Assembly (NCBI RefSeq): GCF_947367035.1
Contig: NZ_CANBCA010000004.1
Span: forward strand, 1-64,000
DNA length: 64,000 bases
Source of the DNA: an uncultured Helicobacter sp.
Lineage (GTDB): Bacteria; Campylobacterota; Campylobacteria; Campylobacterales; Helicobacteraceae
Direction: 5' to 3'
Under the pieces are notes generated by a model. The model worked only from the letters and a program-made list of their open reading frames with translations. It ran no database searches and was not told the DNA's origin. The translations under genes were made by a program, and so were the position numbers. Below, one piece after another: positions 44,990 to 54,141 of the stretch. Within the stretch, counting starts at the first letter, position 1, and each line of letters opens with the position of its first letter.

Positions 44990-46561
44990 TTACCCTGCCA
45001 CTGCATAAGCTCTAGTTTCTCGGATTACGCTGACTTTGACTTCACCGGGATATTGCACTTGCGATTCCACTTCTTTGGCGATTTCTTTAGCAAGTAGATA
45101 GGATTCATCATCACTTATATCCTCTGATTTCACGATTACGCGCACTTCTCGCCCAGCATTAATGGCATAAGCGTGTAAAACACCCATTTTAGAAGTAGCG
45201 ATTTTTTCTATCTCGCTGACACGTCTTAAGTAGTTTTCTAACACTTCGCGTCTTGCACCCGGACGTGCTGCAGAGAGTGCGTCAGCCGCACACACTGCAG
45301 CAGCCTCAACGCTTTTAATCTCCTCATTTCCGTGGTGTGAGAGGATTGTATTTAATACCACGGGGTGTTCGTTGTATCGTTTTGCGACTTCTGCGCCTAG
45401 CTCTACGTGCGTGCCTTTAAATTCGTGTGTGCGGGCTTTACCAATATCGTGTAATAACCCTGCACGTGTGGCAAGCATACAATCTCCTCCAAGCTCTGCT
45501 GCAATAATGCCAGCAAGATTTGCCACTTCTAGGCTATGAGTGAGAGCGTTTTGCCCATAACTTGCACGATAACGTAATTTACCAATTAGTCGCTTAATGT
45601 CCGGGTGGATTCCATTTAAACCCAAATCTAGCACTACGCGCTCACCCTCTTGATAAACGCTTTCCTCAAAGTCTTCAAGGCATTTTTGGTAAATTTCTTC
45701 AATCCGTGCAGGTTGAATCCGCCCATCCTCTACTAAGCGATTAATTGTTTCTACTGCAATTGCACGCCGATAGAGATTATGAGAGCTTACGATAATCACA
45801 TTGGGTGTATCATCAATGATTATATCCACTCCGCAAATCATTTCTAGACATTTGATATTTCGCCCCTCTTTGCCAATAATACGCGCTTTTAAATCATCGC
45901 TTGGCAAGATGATGGTATGAATTAGTCGTTCTGCGGCAAACTCCCCTGCAAAGCGCGAAGTGGCTATGGCTAAGATATAATTTGCTTTTGCCTTTGCTTC
46001 TGCTTTTGCGTTTAATTCTTGTTCTCTAATGATTTTTGCACATTCTTGCTCGGATTCCTCTTTGATGTGTTCTAGTAGCATCTTTTTTGCTTCACTTTTG
46101 GTCAAACAAGAGATTTTGGATAAATTCTGCGTGAGTTCCTCTAGCTTTTGCTGATAGGATTTTTTAAGGTTTTTGAGTGCATTTTGTTCTTCAAAAAAGG
46201 CATTGCGTTCTTTGCTTAACATTTGTTTTTCGTGGTCAAGTTTGCAAAACTCTTTTTCAATGCGTTGTGATTCTTTTAATTTGTCTTTTTCAAAATTTAA
46301 TAAATTCAACTCATATTCTTTAAAGATTCTAGCAGCCTCTTTGTCGTATTTTTCCTTTGCTTCTATTTCAATATCTTTTGCTTTAATTTTGGATTCTTGC
46401 AAAAATTTTTCTGCCTCATATTCTATTGCCTTTGCCTTTGCCTTTGCTTGCTCTAGCAGCACTTCAGACTTTGCGCGTGAGAGTTTGCGTGAGATGAGAT
46501 AACTACCCCCTCCAGCAATTAAGGCAGACGCAATAGAGCCTGTAATTACCCATATAACCAT
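44990..46561 (-). CDS. rny: Ribonuclease Y
   Basis: A 523-residue membrane-anchored endoribonuclease. One N-terminal helix (about 2-20) is followed by a long coiled coil (about 30-190), a KH domain (RIIGKEGRNIKCLEMICGVD) and an HD domain (LTHSLEVANLAG, GLLHDIGKA) with the metal-binding His-Asp pair. RNase Y starts decay of many mRNAs at the inner membrane. Length and domain order match the family. The GT9 gene starts three bases later. It is separated by about 150 bases from the cyclo-ligase gene. Confidence 0.96.
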   Translation of the reverse strand: MVIWVITGSIASALIAGGGSYLISRKLSRAKSEVLLEQAKAKAKAIEYEAEKFLQESKIKAKDIEIEAKEKYDKEAARIFKEYELNLLNFEKDKLKESQRIEKEFCKLDHEKQMLSKERNAFFEEQNALKNLKKSYQQKLEELTQNLSKISCLTKSEAKKMLLEHIKEESEQECAKIIREQELNAKAEAKAKANYILAIATSRFAGEFAAERLIHTIILPSDDLKARIIGKEGRNIKCLEMICGVDIIIDDTPNVIIVSSHNLYRRAIAVETINRLVEDGRIQPARIEEIYQKCLEDFEESVYQEGERVVLDLGLNGIHPDIKRLIGKLRYRASYGQNALTHSLEVANLAGIIAAELGGDCMLATRAGLLHDIGKARTHEFKGTHVELGAEVAKRYNEHPVVLNTILSHHGNEEIKSVEAAAVCAADALSAARPGARREVLENYLRRVSEIEKIATSKMGVLHAYAINAGREVRVIVKSEDISDDESYLLAKEIAKEVESQVQYPGEVKVSVIRETRAYAVAG

Positions 46562-46713
46562 AATAATGTCCTTAAGTGGGGTTTAGGAAGCAAAAGTATT
46601 AAAGAATCAAGTAAAATTATTAAAAGATTTTTTAAAATTTGATAATTTTATAGTTATTGGATTTGCTTACCTAAACTTAATTGATTTGTTTATTTTGTGT
46701 TTTGTTGTTAAAC

Positions 46714-47391
46714 TTATTGTATCACTTTAAAACTTTTTGTTTTATAAAAGCATTTGTGTGCTTTTCTCTTGGATAGATTGGATAAAGAAAATGTGCTTTT
46801 GATAAGTTTTGAAGGAGTGAGATAATAATCACCTTTAATATCGTAATCTTGAGTAATGATTTTTGTAGTGAAATTAAATTTTCTACAAATAAAAATAATT
46901 TTTGGAAGTTTGTTAGAATCTGCACTAAAGAATCTATCATACATTCCTTTGCCAAAACCTATGCGCCTAAATGCTCTATCAACACCAAGCACAGGAATAA
47001 GAGCGCAATCAATTTTAGAGCTTTTGATATAGAATAAAGAATCACTGGGTTCATAAATGTCAAATGTATTTTTTGTTAGAGGCAAACGATATTTTACCGC
47101 TTTAAAACTCTCTTGATGCACTAGGGGCAAGAAAATCTCCACTCCTTTTTGTTTGCGATAGAATCTTAAAATTTTTCTTATATCAAATTCTAAGGTGAGT
47201 GGATAGTAAAAAAGTAAGTTGATAGGACGTTTAGAGCGAAGTTTATGGAATCGTAAAATAGAATCTAGCTGAATTTTAAGATTTTTTTGTAGTTTGTAAT
47301 CTAGCATATAAGTTTTGTTAGAATCATAAATCTTAGTCAGCTTTGCTTTAAAGATTTTGCGGTAAGTTGCTTTTAAATCTTGAGATTCCAT
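46714..47391 (-). CDS. 5-formyltetrahydrofolate cyclo-ligase family protein
   Basis: A 225-residue protein from the ATG at 47391 (MESQDLKATYRKIFKAKL); in-frame codons further upstream lie inside the preceding gene and were not used. RRIGFGKGMYDRFF fits the GxGxGYYDR signature of the family, and IDCALIPVLGVDRAF is the usual strand before it. The enzyme returns 5-formyl-THF to 5,10-methenyl-THF using ATP. The start sits two bases before the end of the upstream membrane-protein gene, so the two are coupled. The C-terminal tail (SKLIKSTFSLSNLSKRK...) is slightly longer than usual. Confidence 0.8.
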   Translation of the reverse strand: MESQDLKATYRKIFKAKLTKIYDSNKTYMLDYKLQKNLKIQLDSILRFHKLRSKRPINLLFYYPLTLEFDIRKILRFYRKQKGVEIFLPLVHQESFKAVKYRLPLTKNTFDIYEPSDSLFYIKSSKIDCALIPVLGVDRAFRRIGFGKGMYDRFFSADSNKLPKIIFICRKFNFTTKIITQDYDIKGDYYLTPSKLIKSTFSLSNLSKRKAHKCFYKTKSFKVIQ

Positions 47392-47393
47392 TT

Positions 47394-47954
47394 CTATCCT
47401 CTGGATTTGAAAGAATAATAAAGGGTTAAAAATATAATAAATTGTAACAAAAGTAATAGAAAATGTATCCAATAAACTTGCGATTCTTTTTGCAAAATCC
47501 CAAAAAACTCTAAAATTACATAAAATACAAATGCGATTCCAAGTCCTAAAAGATAGCCTATTTGCTTGCATTTATCTAGCCAAGACAGAATCACTTTACG
47601 AGAGAAAACAAGTGTCTCTGTGCGCCCTAAATAATCCCCAAAAATAAATCCCACTTGATAAAGTGTATAAATCACAAGAGAGCCCAAAAAGGTGTCAGGG
47701 AAAAGCAAATACACCAAAAGATATAAAAAAGGTAGAATCTCTAAACTCAAAAGAATCATTTTATAAGACTTTAGGTTTAAAATTTTGGTATAAAAAAGTG
47801 CCAAGATAAACGCTCCAAATGCGAGTGCGATTCCACCAAGTGAGTAAGTTTTAGGGCTTAATGGGGCATAGATTGTAAAAATTGTTCCTAAAGAAACTCC
47901 CAAAAAAAAGGAGTTTAGAAGTTTGTAAGTGAGATAAAATCGTAAATGTATCAT
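47394..47954 (-). CDS. Multi-pass membrane protein of unknown function
   Basis: From the ATG at 47954 (MIHLRFYLTYKLLNSFF) this is a 186-residue protein with about five or six hydrophobic helices. It resembles part of a major-facilitator-like or UNC93-like membrane protein, but I do not recognise a family. The start lies five bases after the TonB receptor stop; in-frame codons upstream overlap that gene and were not used. The following cyclo-ligase gene starts directly after it. The gene order receptor - membrane protein suggests a partner in uptake of the receptor's ligand, which is inference only. Confidence 0.65.
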   Translation of the reverse strand: MIHLRFYLTYKLLNSFFLGVSLGTIFTIYAPLSPKTYSLGGIALAFGAFILALFYTKILNLKSYKMILLSLEILPFLYLLVYLLFPDTFLGSLVIYTLYQVGFIFGDYLGRTETLVFSRKVILSWLDKCKQIGYLLGLGIAFVFYVILEFFGILQKESQVYWIHFLLLLLQFIIFLTLYYSFKSRG

Positions 47955-47958
47955 TGAT

Positions 47959-49914
47959 TTACCAAGTGTATTTAATCCCACCACCAAAAATCCGCTCAAA
48001 CTCATAAGGATAATATGCCTCACTCACGACAATCGCATTTTTGTGGTCTGTGAGATTTTGCACATAGGCATAAATTTCAAAATCTTTGAGCTTATAACTT
48101 GCGGTTAAATTGAGGCTTTGGTAATTGGGGGATTTGGGTAAAACATTATCAAAATCGTTATAATCATACGCTTTAGAACCATATTTATAAGAGATTCCAA
48201 GATTGAGCTGTGTAATAGGTGTGTAGTTTAAAGCTGCACCTAAAGTGTGTTGAGAGACACCAGGAATCGTATTGCCCTTATATCCCTCATTGCCACGCAT
48301 TATTGCATCAACATAGGCATAACTTAGACTAGAATGCACTTGCGCATTAAAATGCGTAGTGAATTTCGCTTCTCCTCCGATTCTATGCGTTTTATCAAGG
48401 GTTTGATTCCTAAAAGTTATCGGCTCAAAGTAGGCTTCATCACTTCCTTCAATCCAAAAAAGATTCGCACTTAGCTCGTGGATTCCAAATACACTCTTTG
48501 TGCCGATTTGATAAGTATCAAAAGTCGCTGTATCTATGAAATTATTAATATGCCCCTGCAAATCAAACATATAATCCACATTAGGCACTATGAAACTACG
48601 AGAATAAGAGGCAAAAAGCGAAGTTTGCGCACTTAAGGGATAATGAAATCCCAGCTCACCACCCAAAAGATTTTCTTGTTTGGATTCGTTGTTTTTACTA
48701 ATTACTCGTTGCGCGGAGATTCCGCCATTTAAAGTGGAATCCCCAAAATATTTTTCACCATTAAGATAAAGGAGCATTTCATTTACTTGTGCTTTTAAGT
48801 CGGGATTCTGGAGCCGTTTGCTTGTGTTAAGTTTTCCACCAATTTCCACCATCAAAGAATCGTTTTTAAATTGAGAGTTAAAATCTCCAAAGATTCCCTT
48901 GCCATCATATCGGTTTTGGAAGTTGATAAACTCACTCTTGTTGCGTATTCCTCCGAAATTAACATCTGTTATGATTCTAGAATCTCCAAAGTGCGTGAAG
49001 CCTAAATTATAAGCTAAATCCCAACGCTGTTGATGCGTGAAAGTATCTCCTCCCCAAGCATTTGGAAGTGGTGCTTGTGTCGGATTGCTATCAAATTGTG
49101 CTTTACTTAGAGGACTTGCATATTTAATAGCATATTTGGAATAGTTGAGATTAGACTTTAAAATGGTGGAATCGTTAGGATGGTAAAAGGCTGTGATTCC
49201 ACCATTTTTATTATAGCCGCCGTTTTTTTCCTCGCTTCCTTGAGTGATGAGTTGCTCTCCCCTGTTATGTTGGTATTGCCCAAATGCTCCAATGTTCAAA
49301 GTATCTCCTACATAGCGTGAAAAAAACTGCGAATTTTGGCTATTATAACTCGCATAATTTAGATTTAACGCACCTCCACCTTTGCGATTTGTAGTGATTT
49401 TTAGAATTCCGCTTACTGCACCATTGCCGTATTTTGTCGTGCCTTTACCTCGGATAATTTCTATCTTTTGGATAGAATCTAGCGGAATATTGCTTAAAGA
49501 CACAGGTGTAGAATCAATATTATTTAAACGCATTCCATCTACGATAATAGTAAGACTTTTATGTGCATTTTGTCCAAATCCGCGCAAATCAATATTTGCA
49601 GTGTAAGGATTGCCATAATTTGTTGTAACTTTGAGTAGAGAATGTTGATTTAAGAAGTTGTAGATATTTTGAGCATTGGATTGTTGAATCTCCTCTGCGC
49701 TAAATTCTTCTTTGAAATCCACATTTTCTACAAACTCTTCTACGTGGGTAATAGAAAGCTTAAGGTTTTGAGATTCTACCTCTTGAGATTTTTCATTCAA
49801 TGCAATATTTTGACTCTGTGCAAGCAGTGCGCTATTAAGTGCTAAAATCGCCGTGAGTGAAAAATATTTCTTTCTAAAACCTTTAGGATAAAGATTTTTG
49901 TAGTTGTGTTTCAT
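47959..49914 (-). CDS. TonB-dependent outer-membrane receptor
   Basis: A 651-residue receptor from the ATG at 49914 (MKHNYKNLYPKG); a longer in-frame opening to 49977 has no better start. The N-terminus carries a signal sequence (FSLTAILALNSALLAQ), then a TonB-box-like ITHVEEFVENV, a plug domain (IDLRGFGQNAHKSLTIIVDG, IEIIRGKGTTKYGNGAVSG) and a beta-barrel ending in an aromatic-final strand (FGGGIKYTW). It would bring in an iron complex, cobalamin or other ligand. The upstream 150 bases are AT-rich and shared with the divergent tRNA operon promoter, a place where a Fur site could lie, though I do not see a clear one. Confidence 0.92.
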   Translation of the reverse strand: MKHNYKNLYPKGFRKKYFSLTAILALNSALLAQSQNIALNEKSQEVESQNLKLSITHVEEFVENVDFKEEFSAEEIQQSNAQNIYNFLNQHSLLKVTTNYGNPYTANIDLRGFGQNAHKSLTIIVDGMRLNNIDSTPVSLSNIPLDSIQKIEIIRGKGTTKYGNGAVSGILKITTNRKGGGALNLNYASYNSQNSQFFSRYVGDTLNIGAFGQYQHNRGEQLITQGSEEKNGGYNKNGGITAFYHPNDSTILKSNLNYSKYAIKYASPLSKAQFDSNPTQAPLPNAWGGDTFTHQQRWDLAYNLGFTHFGDSRIITDVNFGGIRNKSEFINFQNRYDGKGIFGDFNSQFKNDSLMVEIGGKLNTSKRLQNPDLKAQVNEMLLYLNGEKYFGDSTLNGGISAQRVISKNNESKQENLLGGELGFHYPLSAQTSLFASYSRSFIVPNVDYMFDLQGHINNFIDTATFDTYQIGTKSVFGIHELSANLFWIEGSDEAYFEPITFRNQTLDKTHRIGGEAKFTTHFNAQVHSSLSYAYVDAIMRGNEGYKGNTIPGVSQHTLGAALNYTPITQLNLGISYKYGSKAYDYNDFDNVLPKSPNYQSLNLTASYKLKDFEIYAYVQNLTDHKNAIVVSEAYYPYEFERIFGGGIKYTW

Positions 49915-49995
49915 AAATTTAGAAACTCCTTTTTTAAAAATAGCTTCATTGTAAAACAAGGCGGTGCAATTATACATAAAATTAACATTAAAGTA

Positions 49996-50024
49996 TTGAC
50001 AATTAAAATAAAAAGTAGTAAAAT
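49996..50024 (+). promoter_or_regulatory. Sigma70 promoter of the tRNA cluster
   Basis: TTGACA at 49996-50001 and TAAAAT at 50019-50024 with a 17-base spacer, about 45 bases before the first tRNA. This is an unusually complete consensus for a group whose promoters often lack a -35. Confidence 0.75.
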
Positions 50025-50068
50025 CTCGTCTCGTTTTCGTTTATGAAAATGCAAATGTTATGTAAAAC

Positions 50069-50144
50069 GCTGGCGTAGCTCAGTTGGTAGAGCAGCTGCC
50101 TTGTAAGCAGCAGGCCGGGGGTTCGAGTCCCTTTGCCAGCTCCA
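50069..50144 (+). tRNA. tRNA-Thr (anticodon TGT)
   Basis: A 76-base cloverleaf. The acceptor GCTGGCG pairs with TGCCAGC (one G-T included), CCA is encoded, the anticodon loop is in CTGCCTTGTAAGCAG, and the T-loop is GTTCGAGTC. Reads ACA-type threonine codons. Confidence 0.96.
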
Positions 50145-50199
50145 TAAAATTTATATAATTTTCAGTGTTTGACCAGTTTTTAATATTTTGAATAATTGG

Positions 50200-50284
<85 letters not shown>

Positions 50285-50291
50285 TAGCCAT

Positions 50292-50368
50292 GCGGGAGTA
50301 GCTCAGTTGGCTAGAGCATCAGCCTTCCAAGCTGAGGGTCGCGGGTTCGAGCCCCGTTTCCCGCTCCA
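50292..50368 (+). tRNA. tRNA-Gly (anticodon TCC)
   Basis: A 77-base tRNA. The acceptor GCGGGAG pairs with TTCCCGC, CCA is encoded, and the anticodon stem-loop CAGCCTTCCAAGCTG gives TCC. Confidence 0.96.
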
Positions 50369-50437
50369 TACTGGGAGCTGATTCTACGAAATCTTCATTT
50401 AATCAGCAAAACACTATTATTTATTTTTATTGGTTAT

Positions 50438-50512
50438 GCCCATATAGCTCAGTGGCAGAGCACTTCCTTGGTAAGGAAGAGGCCGGCGGTTCAATCCCGC
50501 TTATGGGCTCCA
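50438..50512 (+). tRNA. tRNA-Thr (anticodon GGT)
   Basis: A 75-base tRNA. The acceptor GCCCATA pairs with TATGGGC, CCA is encoded, and the anticodon stem-loop CTTCCTTGGTAAGGAAG gives GGT. Second threonine tRNA of the cluster, just before tuf, the usual epsilonproteobacterial arrangement. Confidence 0.96.
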
Positions 50513-50583
50513 GTTTTTCAAAGATTGCGATGGAATTGTAGAAAATGTTACGATTCTTAATTTTAAAATTGGTAAAAATAGTG

Positions 50584-50589
50584 TAGAAT
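50584..50589 (+). promoter_or_regulatory. Predicted -10 box before tuf
   Basis: TAGAAT about 36 bases before the tuf ATG. It could give tuf its own start in addition to read-through from the tRNA promoter. Confidence 0.45.
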
Positions 50590-50625
50590 TACCGCTATTT
50601 AACTTAAAATTATTAGGAGAAGCTT

Positions 50626-51825
50626 ATGGCTAAGGAAAAATACGTTAAGTCTAAACCCCATGTAAATATCGGAACAATTGGGCATGTTGACCACGGCAAA
50701 ACAACTTTAAGTGCTGCAATTTCTGCTGTTCTATCCACAAAAGGTCTAGCAGAATTGAAAGATTATGATAATATTGACAATGCTCCAGAGGAAAAAGAGC
50801 GTGGTATTACGATCGCAACCTCACATATTGAGTATGAAACAGAAAAAAGACACTACGCACACGTAGATTGCCCCGGACACGCGGATTATGTTAAGAATAT
50901 GATTACAGGTGCTGCGCAAATGGACGGAGCGATTCTAGTTGTTTCTGCTGCAGATGGTCCAATGCCACAAACAAGAGAGCATATTCTTTTGTCTCGCCAA
51001 GTTGGTGTTCCTTACATTGTAGTGTTTATGAATAAACAAGATATGGTAGATGATGAAGAGTTACTAGAATTAGTAGAAATGGAAATTAGAGAGCTTTTAT
51101 CAAGTTATGAATTTCCAGGTGATGATACACCTATCGTCGCTGGTTCAGCACTTAAAGCATTAGAAGAAGCAAAATCTGGTGCATTAGGTGAATGGAGTGA
51201 GAAAATTATGAAACTTATGGACGCAGTAGATGAGTATATTCCAACTCCAGTGCGCGAAACAGATAAAACTTTCTTGATGCCTATTGAAGACGTCTTCTCT
51301 ATTGCAGGTCGTGGAACAGTTGTTACAGGAAGAATTGAAAGAGGTATTGTAAAAGTTGGTGATGAAATTGAAATTGTAGGAATTCGTCCAACACAAAAGA
51401 CAACTGTAACAGGTGTTGAAATGTTTAGAAAAGAGCTTGACCAAGGTGAAGCGGGAGATAATGTTGGTGTCTTGTTAAGAGGAACCAAAAAAGAAGAGGT
51501 TGAAAGAGGTATGGTTCTATGTAAGCCGTCATCTATCACTCCACACAAAAAGTTTGAAGGTGAAATCTATGTCTTATCTAAAGATGAAGGTGGAAGGCAT
51601 ACGCCATTCTTTAATGGTTATAGACCACAATTCTATGTTAGAACAACAGACATTACAGGTTCAATTACATTACCAGAAGGTGTAGAAATGGTAATGCCTG
51701 GGGATAACATTAAAATTACCGTTGAATTAATCAATCCAATTGCACTAGAAGATGGAACACGTTTTGCAATTCGTGAAGGTGGTAGAACCGTTGGTGCAGG
51801 TGTTGTTACAAAAATCATTGAATAG
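50626..51825 (+). CDS. tuf: Elongation factor Tu
   Basis: A 399-residue EF-Tu. GHVDHGKT (19-26), DCPGHADYV and NKQDMVD are the GTPase motifs, and the C-terminal half has the usual beta-barrel segments ([29 protein letters not shown]). It delivers aminoacyl-tRNA to the ribosome. AGGAG stands eight bases before the ATG. rpmG starts eight bases after its stop, so it begins the long tuf-rpoBC run. Confidence 0.98.
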   Translation: MAKEKYVKSKPHVNIGTIGHVDHGKTTLSAAISAVLSTKGLAELKDYDNIDNAPEEKERGITIATSHIEYETEKRHYAHVDCPGHADYVKNMITGAAQMDGAILVVSAADGPMPQTREHILLSRQVGVPYIVVFMNKQDMVDDEELLELVEMEIRELLSSYEFPGDDTPIVAGSALKALEEAKSGALGEWSEKIMKLMDAVDEYIPTPVRETDKTFLMPIEDVFSIAGRGTVVTGRIERGIVKVGDEIEIVGIRPTQKTTVTGVEMFRKELDQGEAGDNVGVLLRGTKKEEVERGMVLCKPSSITPHKKFEGEIYVLSKDEGGRHTPFFNGYRPQFYVRTTDITGSITLPEGVEMVMPGDNIKITVELINPIALEDGTRFAIREGGRTVGAGVVTKIIE

Positions 51826-51833
51826 GCTAAATT

Positions 51834-52004
51834 ATGGCTAAAGGTAATCGTGTAAAAATCGGACTCAAATGCTCTGAATGCGGCGACATTAATTACAGCA
51901 CTGTAAAAAATGCAAAAACCACGACAGAAAAACTGGAGCTTAAAAAGTTCTGCCCAAGACTAAATAAACATACCATTCACAAAGAAGTGAAATTAAAAAG
52001 CTAA
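51834..52004 (+). CDS. rpmG: 50S ribosomal protein L33
   Basis: A 56-residue L33 starting [18 protein letters not shown] and ending in [11 protein letters not shown]. It keeps CSEC and one further cysteine (KKFCPRL) of the zinc-type L33, with the fourth Cys position replaced by R or L, so only three of the four zinc ligands are seen. It lies between tuf and tRNA-Trp, as in other epsilonproteobacteria. It is too short for many gene callers but is clearly coding. Confidence 0.93.
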   Translation: MAKGNRVKIGLKCSECGDINYSTVKNAKTTTEKLELKKFCPRLNKHTIHKEVKLKS

Positions 52005-52041
52005 GGGAATTTTCCTTAGCACCCATACTTAATAAATTTAT

Positions 52042-52117
52042 AGGTCAGTAGCTCCAATGGTAGAGCGTCGGTCTCCAAAACCGAATGCTGGGGGTTCGAG
52101 TCCCTCCTGGCCTGCCA
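52042..52117 (+). tRNA. tRNA-Trp (anticodon CCA)
   Basis: A 76-base tRNA. The acceptor AGGTCAG pairs with CTGGCCT (one T-G pair), GCCA ends the molecule, and the anticodon stem-loop CGGTCTCCAAAACCG gives CCA. It lies between rpmG and secE, a typical bacterial location. Confidence 0.96.
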
Positions 52118-52147
52118 TTTTTGGAATAAAGAGAGACAAGCAAAGTT

Positions 52148-52327
52148 ATGAAAAAACTAATTAGTTATTATAGACTATCTAAAGAAGAACTATCTAAAGT
52201 AATCTTTCCTACAAAAGAACAAGTAAGAAATGCTTTTATTTCTGTTATTGTTGTTGTAACAGTCATTGCTCTATTTTTAGCATTAGTTGATTTCATTCTT
52301 GGTAGTTTTGTTTCAAGTATTTTATAA
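52148..52327 (+). CDS. secE: Preprotein translocase subunit SecE
   Basis: A 59-residue SecE of the short type. The amphipathic N-terminal helix carries LSKVIFPTKEQVRNA, and one membrane helix follows (VIVVVTVIALFLALVDFILG). It is an essential part of the SecYEG channel. It lies between tRNA-Trp and nusG, the universal secE-nusG order. The start is placed at the ATG at 52148; AGAGAGACAAG just upstream is a weak ribosome-binding site. Confidence 0.93.
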   Translation: MKKLISYYRLSKEELSKVIFPTKEQVRNAFISVIVVVTVIALFLALVDFILGSFVSSIL

Positions 52328-52343
52328 TTATTAGGATTTGTTT

Positions 52344-52874
52344 ATGGCGTTGTATTGGTATGCAATTCAAACATATTTTGGTAGTGAGCAAGCTGTAAAG
52401 CGTGGCATTGAAAATCTCGTTAAAGAACATCATCTAGAAGAGAGGCTCACAGATATTGTTGTTCCCACAGAAGATATTATTGAAGTGAAAAACAATAAGA
52501 AAAAAATTAGTGAGAGAAGTCTTTATCCGGGATATGTTTTTATCAAAGTTGATCTTGATACTGCATTATGGCATACCATTCAATCTTTACCAAAAGTTAG
52601 TCGTTTTATTGGCGAGGCAAAAAAACCTACACCTTTAAGTGAAGCGGATATTAATCATATTATTGAAAAAGTGCAGAATCGCGCAGCCCCTAAACCGAAA
52701 ATTATTTTTGAAACAGGAGAAGTTGTCCGAATTATTGAAGGTCCTTTTGCGAACTTTACAGGCACAGTCGAAGAATATGATATGGAGCATAGAAAGTTAA
52801 AATTGAATGTTTCAATCTTTGGTCGTAGCACTCCAATTGAAATACTTTATTCACAAGTGGAAAAAATAGTTTAA
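52344..52874 (+). CDS. nusG: Transcription termination/antitermination factor NusG
   Basis: A 176-residue NusG. WYAIQTYFGSEQAVK opens the NGN domain, SLYPGYVFIKVDL and VSRFIGEAKKPTPLS lie in its middle, and the KOW domain is ETGEVVRIIEGPFANFTGTV. I place the start at the ATG at 52344; the TTG two codons before is less likely. NusG binds RNA polymerase and ribosomal protein S10 and supports Rho action. It follows secE by 16 bases and precedes rplK by 22. Confidence 0.97.
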   Translation: MALYWYAIQTYFGSEQAVKRGIENLVKEHHLEERLTDIVVPTEDIIEVKNNKKKISERSLYPGYVFIKVDLDTALWHTIQSLPKVSRFIGEAKKPTPLSEADINHIIEKVQNRAAPKPKIIFETGEVVRIIEGPFANFTGTVEEYDMEHRKLKLNVSIFGRSTPIEILYSQVEKIV

Positions 52875-52896
52875 TAACTAAAAACAAGGATAAGTT

Positions 52897-53322
52897 ATGG
52901 CAAAAAAAATTATTGGCGAACTTAAGCTTCAAATCCCTGCTGGAAAAGCTAATCCATCGCCACCTGTAGGTCCAGCATTAGGGCAACGTGGTGTCAATAT
53001 TATGGAATTTTGCAAAGCATTTAATGAAAAAACAAAGGATATGGGAAACTTTAACATTCCTGTGATTATTACGGTTTATCAAGATAAAAGTTTTACATTT
53101 ATTACTAAAAAACCCCCTGTTACTGATTTAATTAAAAAAGCGGCAGGAATCCAAAAAGGTTCAGACAATCCTCTAAAAAATAAAGTAGGAAAGCTTACAA
53201 AAGCTCAAGTTTTAGACATTGTTAAAACAAAAATGGACGATTTAAATGCAAATACACAAGAGGCAGCAGTTAAGATTGTTGAAGGAAGTGCTCGTAGTAT
53301 GGGCATTGAAGTTGTAGATTAA
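52897..53322 (+). CDS. rplK: 50S ribosomal protein L11
   Basis: A 141-residue L11. [30 protein letters not shown] (in part: [17 protein letters not shown]) and [17 protein letters not shown] are fully conserved. It shapes the GTPase-associated region of 23S rRNA with L10 and L12. The ATG has AAGGA upstream. rplA follows after 23 bases. Confidence 0.98.
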   Translation: MAKKIIGELKLQIPAGKANPSPPVGPALGQRGVNIMEFCKAFNEKTKDMGNFNIPVIITVYQDKSFTFITKKPPVTDLIKKAAGIQKGSDNPLKNKVGKLTKAQVLDIVKTKMDDLNANTQEAAVKIVEGSARSMGIEVVD

Positions 53323-53345
53323 AAAGACGCGTTGGAGTATAAAAT

Positions 53346-54050
53346 ATGGCAAAAAAATTAACAAAAAGAATGCAAAATCTCATCAATAAGGTAGATTGTA
53401 AAAAAATATACGATATTACAACCGCTTCTGCAACTGTTAAATCTTTGGCATCAGCTAAGTTTGATGAAACGGTTGAAGTTGCATTAAGTTTGGGTGTTGA
53501 TCCAAGACACGCAGACCAAATGATTCGTGGAGCTGTTGTATTGCCTAATGGCACAGGTAAAAGTGTGCGTGTAGCAGTTTTTGCAAAAGGTGCCAAAGCA
53601 GATGAAGCAAAGGCGGCAGGTGCAGACATTGTAGGCGATGAAGATTTAGTAGAACAAATCAAAAATGGAGATTTGAATTTTGATATAGTGATTGCAACAC
53701 CTGATATGATGGCGCTTGTAGGTAAAGTAGGTAGGATTTTAGGACCAAAAGGTTTAATGCCAAACCCTAAAACAGGCACTGTTACATTAGAAGTGTCCAA
53801 AGCCGTTAGCAATGCAAAAAGTGGGCAAGTTAATTATCGTGTGGATAAAAAAGGTATTGTGCATGCACCTGTTGGGAAAGCAAGTTTTGAGGCAAAAAAA
53901 CTTGAGGAAAATATTATCGCATTAGTAAAAAATATTAATAAACAAAAACCAGCAAGTGCTAAAGGCAAATATATTAAAAATGCAACATTATCTTTGACAA
54001 TGAGTCCATCTGTAACGCTGGATGCTCAAGAATTAATGGATATGAAATAA
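53346..54050 (+). CDS. rplA: 50S ribosomal protein L1
   Basis: A 234-residue L1. [24 protein letters not shown] and [22 protein letters not shown] (in parts) are hallmark segments. It binds the L1 stalk of 23S rRNA and, in many bacteria, its own mRNA to repress rplK-rplA. An L1-binding mimic upstream of rplK is not obvious here. Ends match the family. Confidence 0.98.
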   Translation: MAKKLTKRMQNLINKVDCKKIYDITTASATVKSLASAKFDETVEVALSLGVDPRHADQMIRGAVVLPNGTGKSVRVAVFAKGAKADEAKAAGADIVGDEDLVEQIKNGDLNFDIVIATPDMMALVGKVGRILGPKGLMPNPKTGTVTLEVSKAVSNAKSGQVNYRVDKKGIVHAPVGKASFEAKKLEENIIALVKNINKQKPASAKGKYIKNATLSLTMSPSVTLDAQELMDMK

Positions 54051-54141
54051 TTTATTCTTGTTTTTATCTTAGGCTAATGACTATGGGGGCAAATGCTTAA
54101 AAATTACCCTATATAAGTCTTTCGTCTGAAAGGAGGTTAAA
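54051..54141 (+). promoter_or_regulatory. Possible L10 leader / translational operator before rplJ
   Basis: The 91-base gap between rplA and rplJ has a CTTTC-GTCT-GAAAG hairpin (54119-54132). Its 3' arm merges into the very strong ribosome-binding site AAAGGAGGT (54129-54137). A fold here would hide part of the ribosome-binding site, the way the L10-(L12)4 complex regulates rplJL elsewhere. The kink-turn of the L10 leader family was not identified with certainty. Confidence 0.4.

Noticed and set aside
46722-46955. 77-codon minus-strand frame inside the cyclo-ligase gene
   Set aside because: It is a different frame of the same strand, without an own ribosome-binding site.
53270-53812. 180-codon frame antisense to rplA
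   Set aside because: rplA on the plus strand is complete and conserved; the antisense frame is a composition effect.
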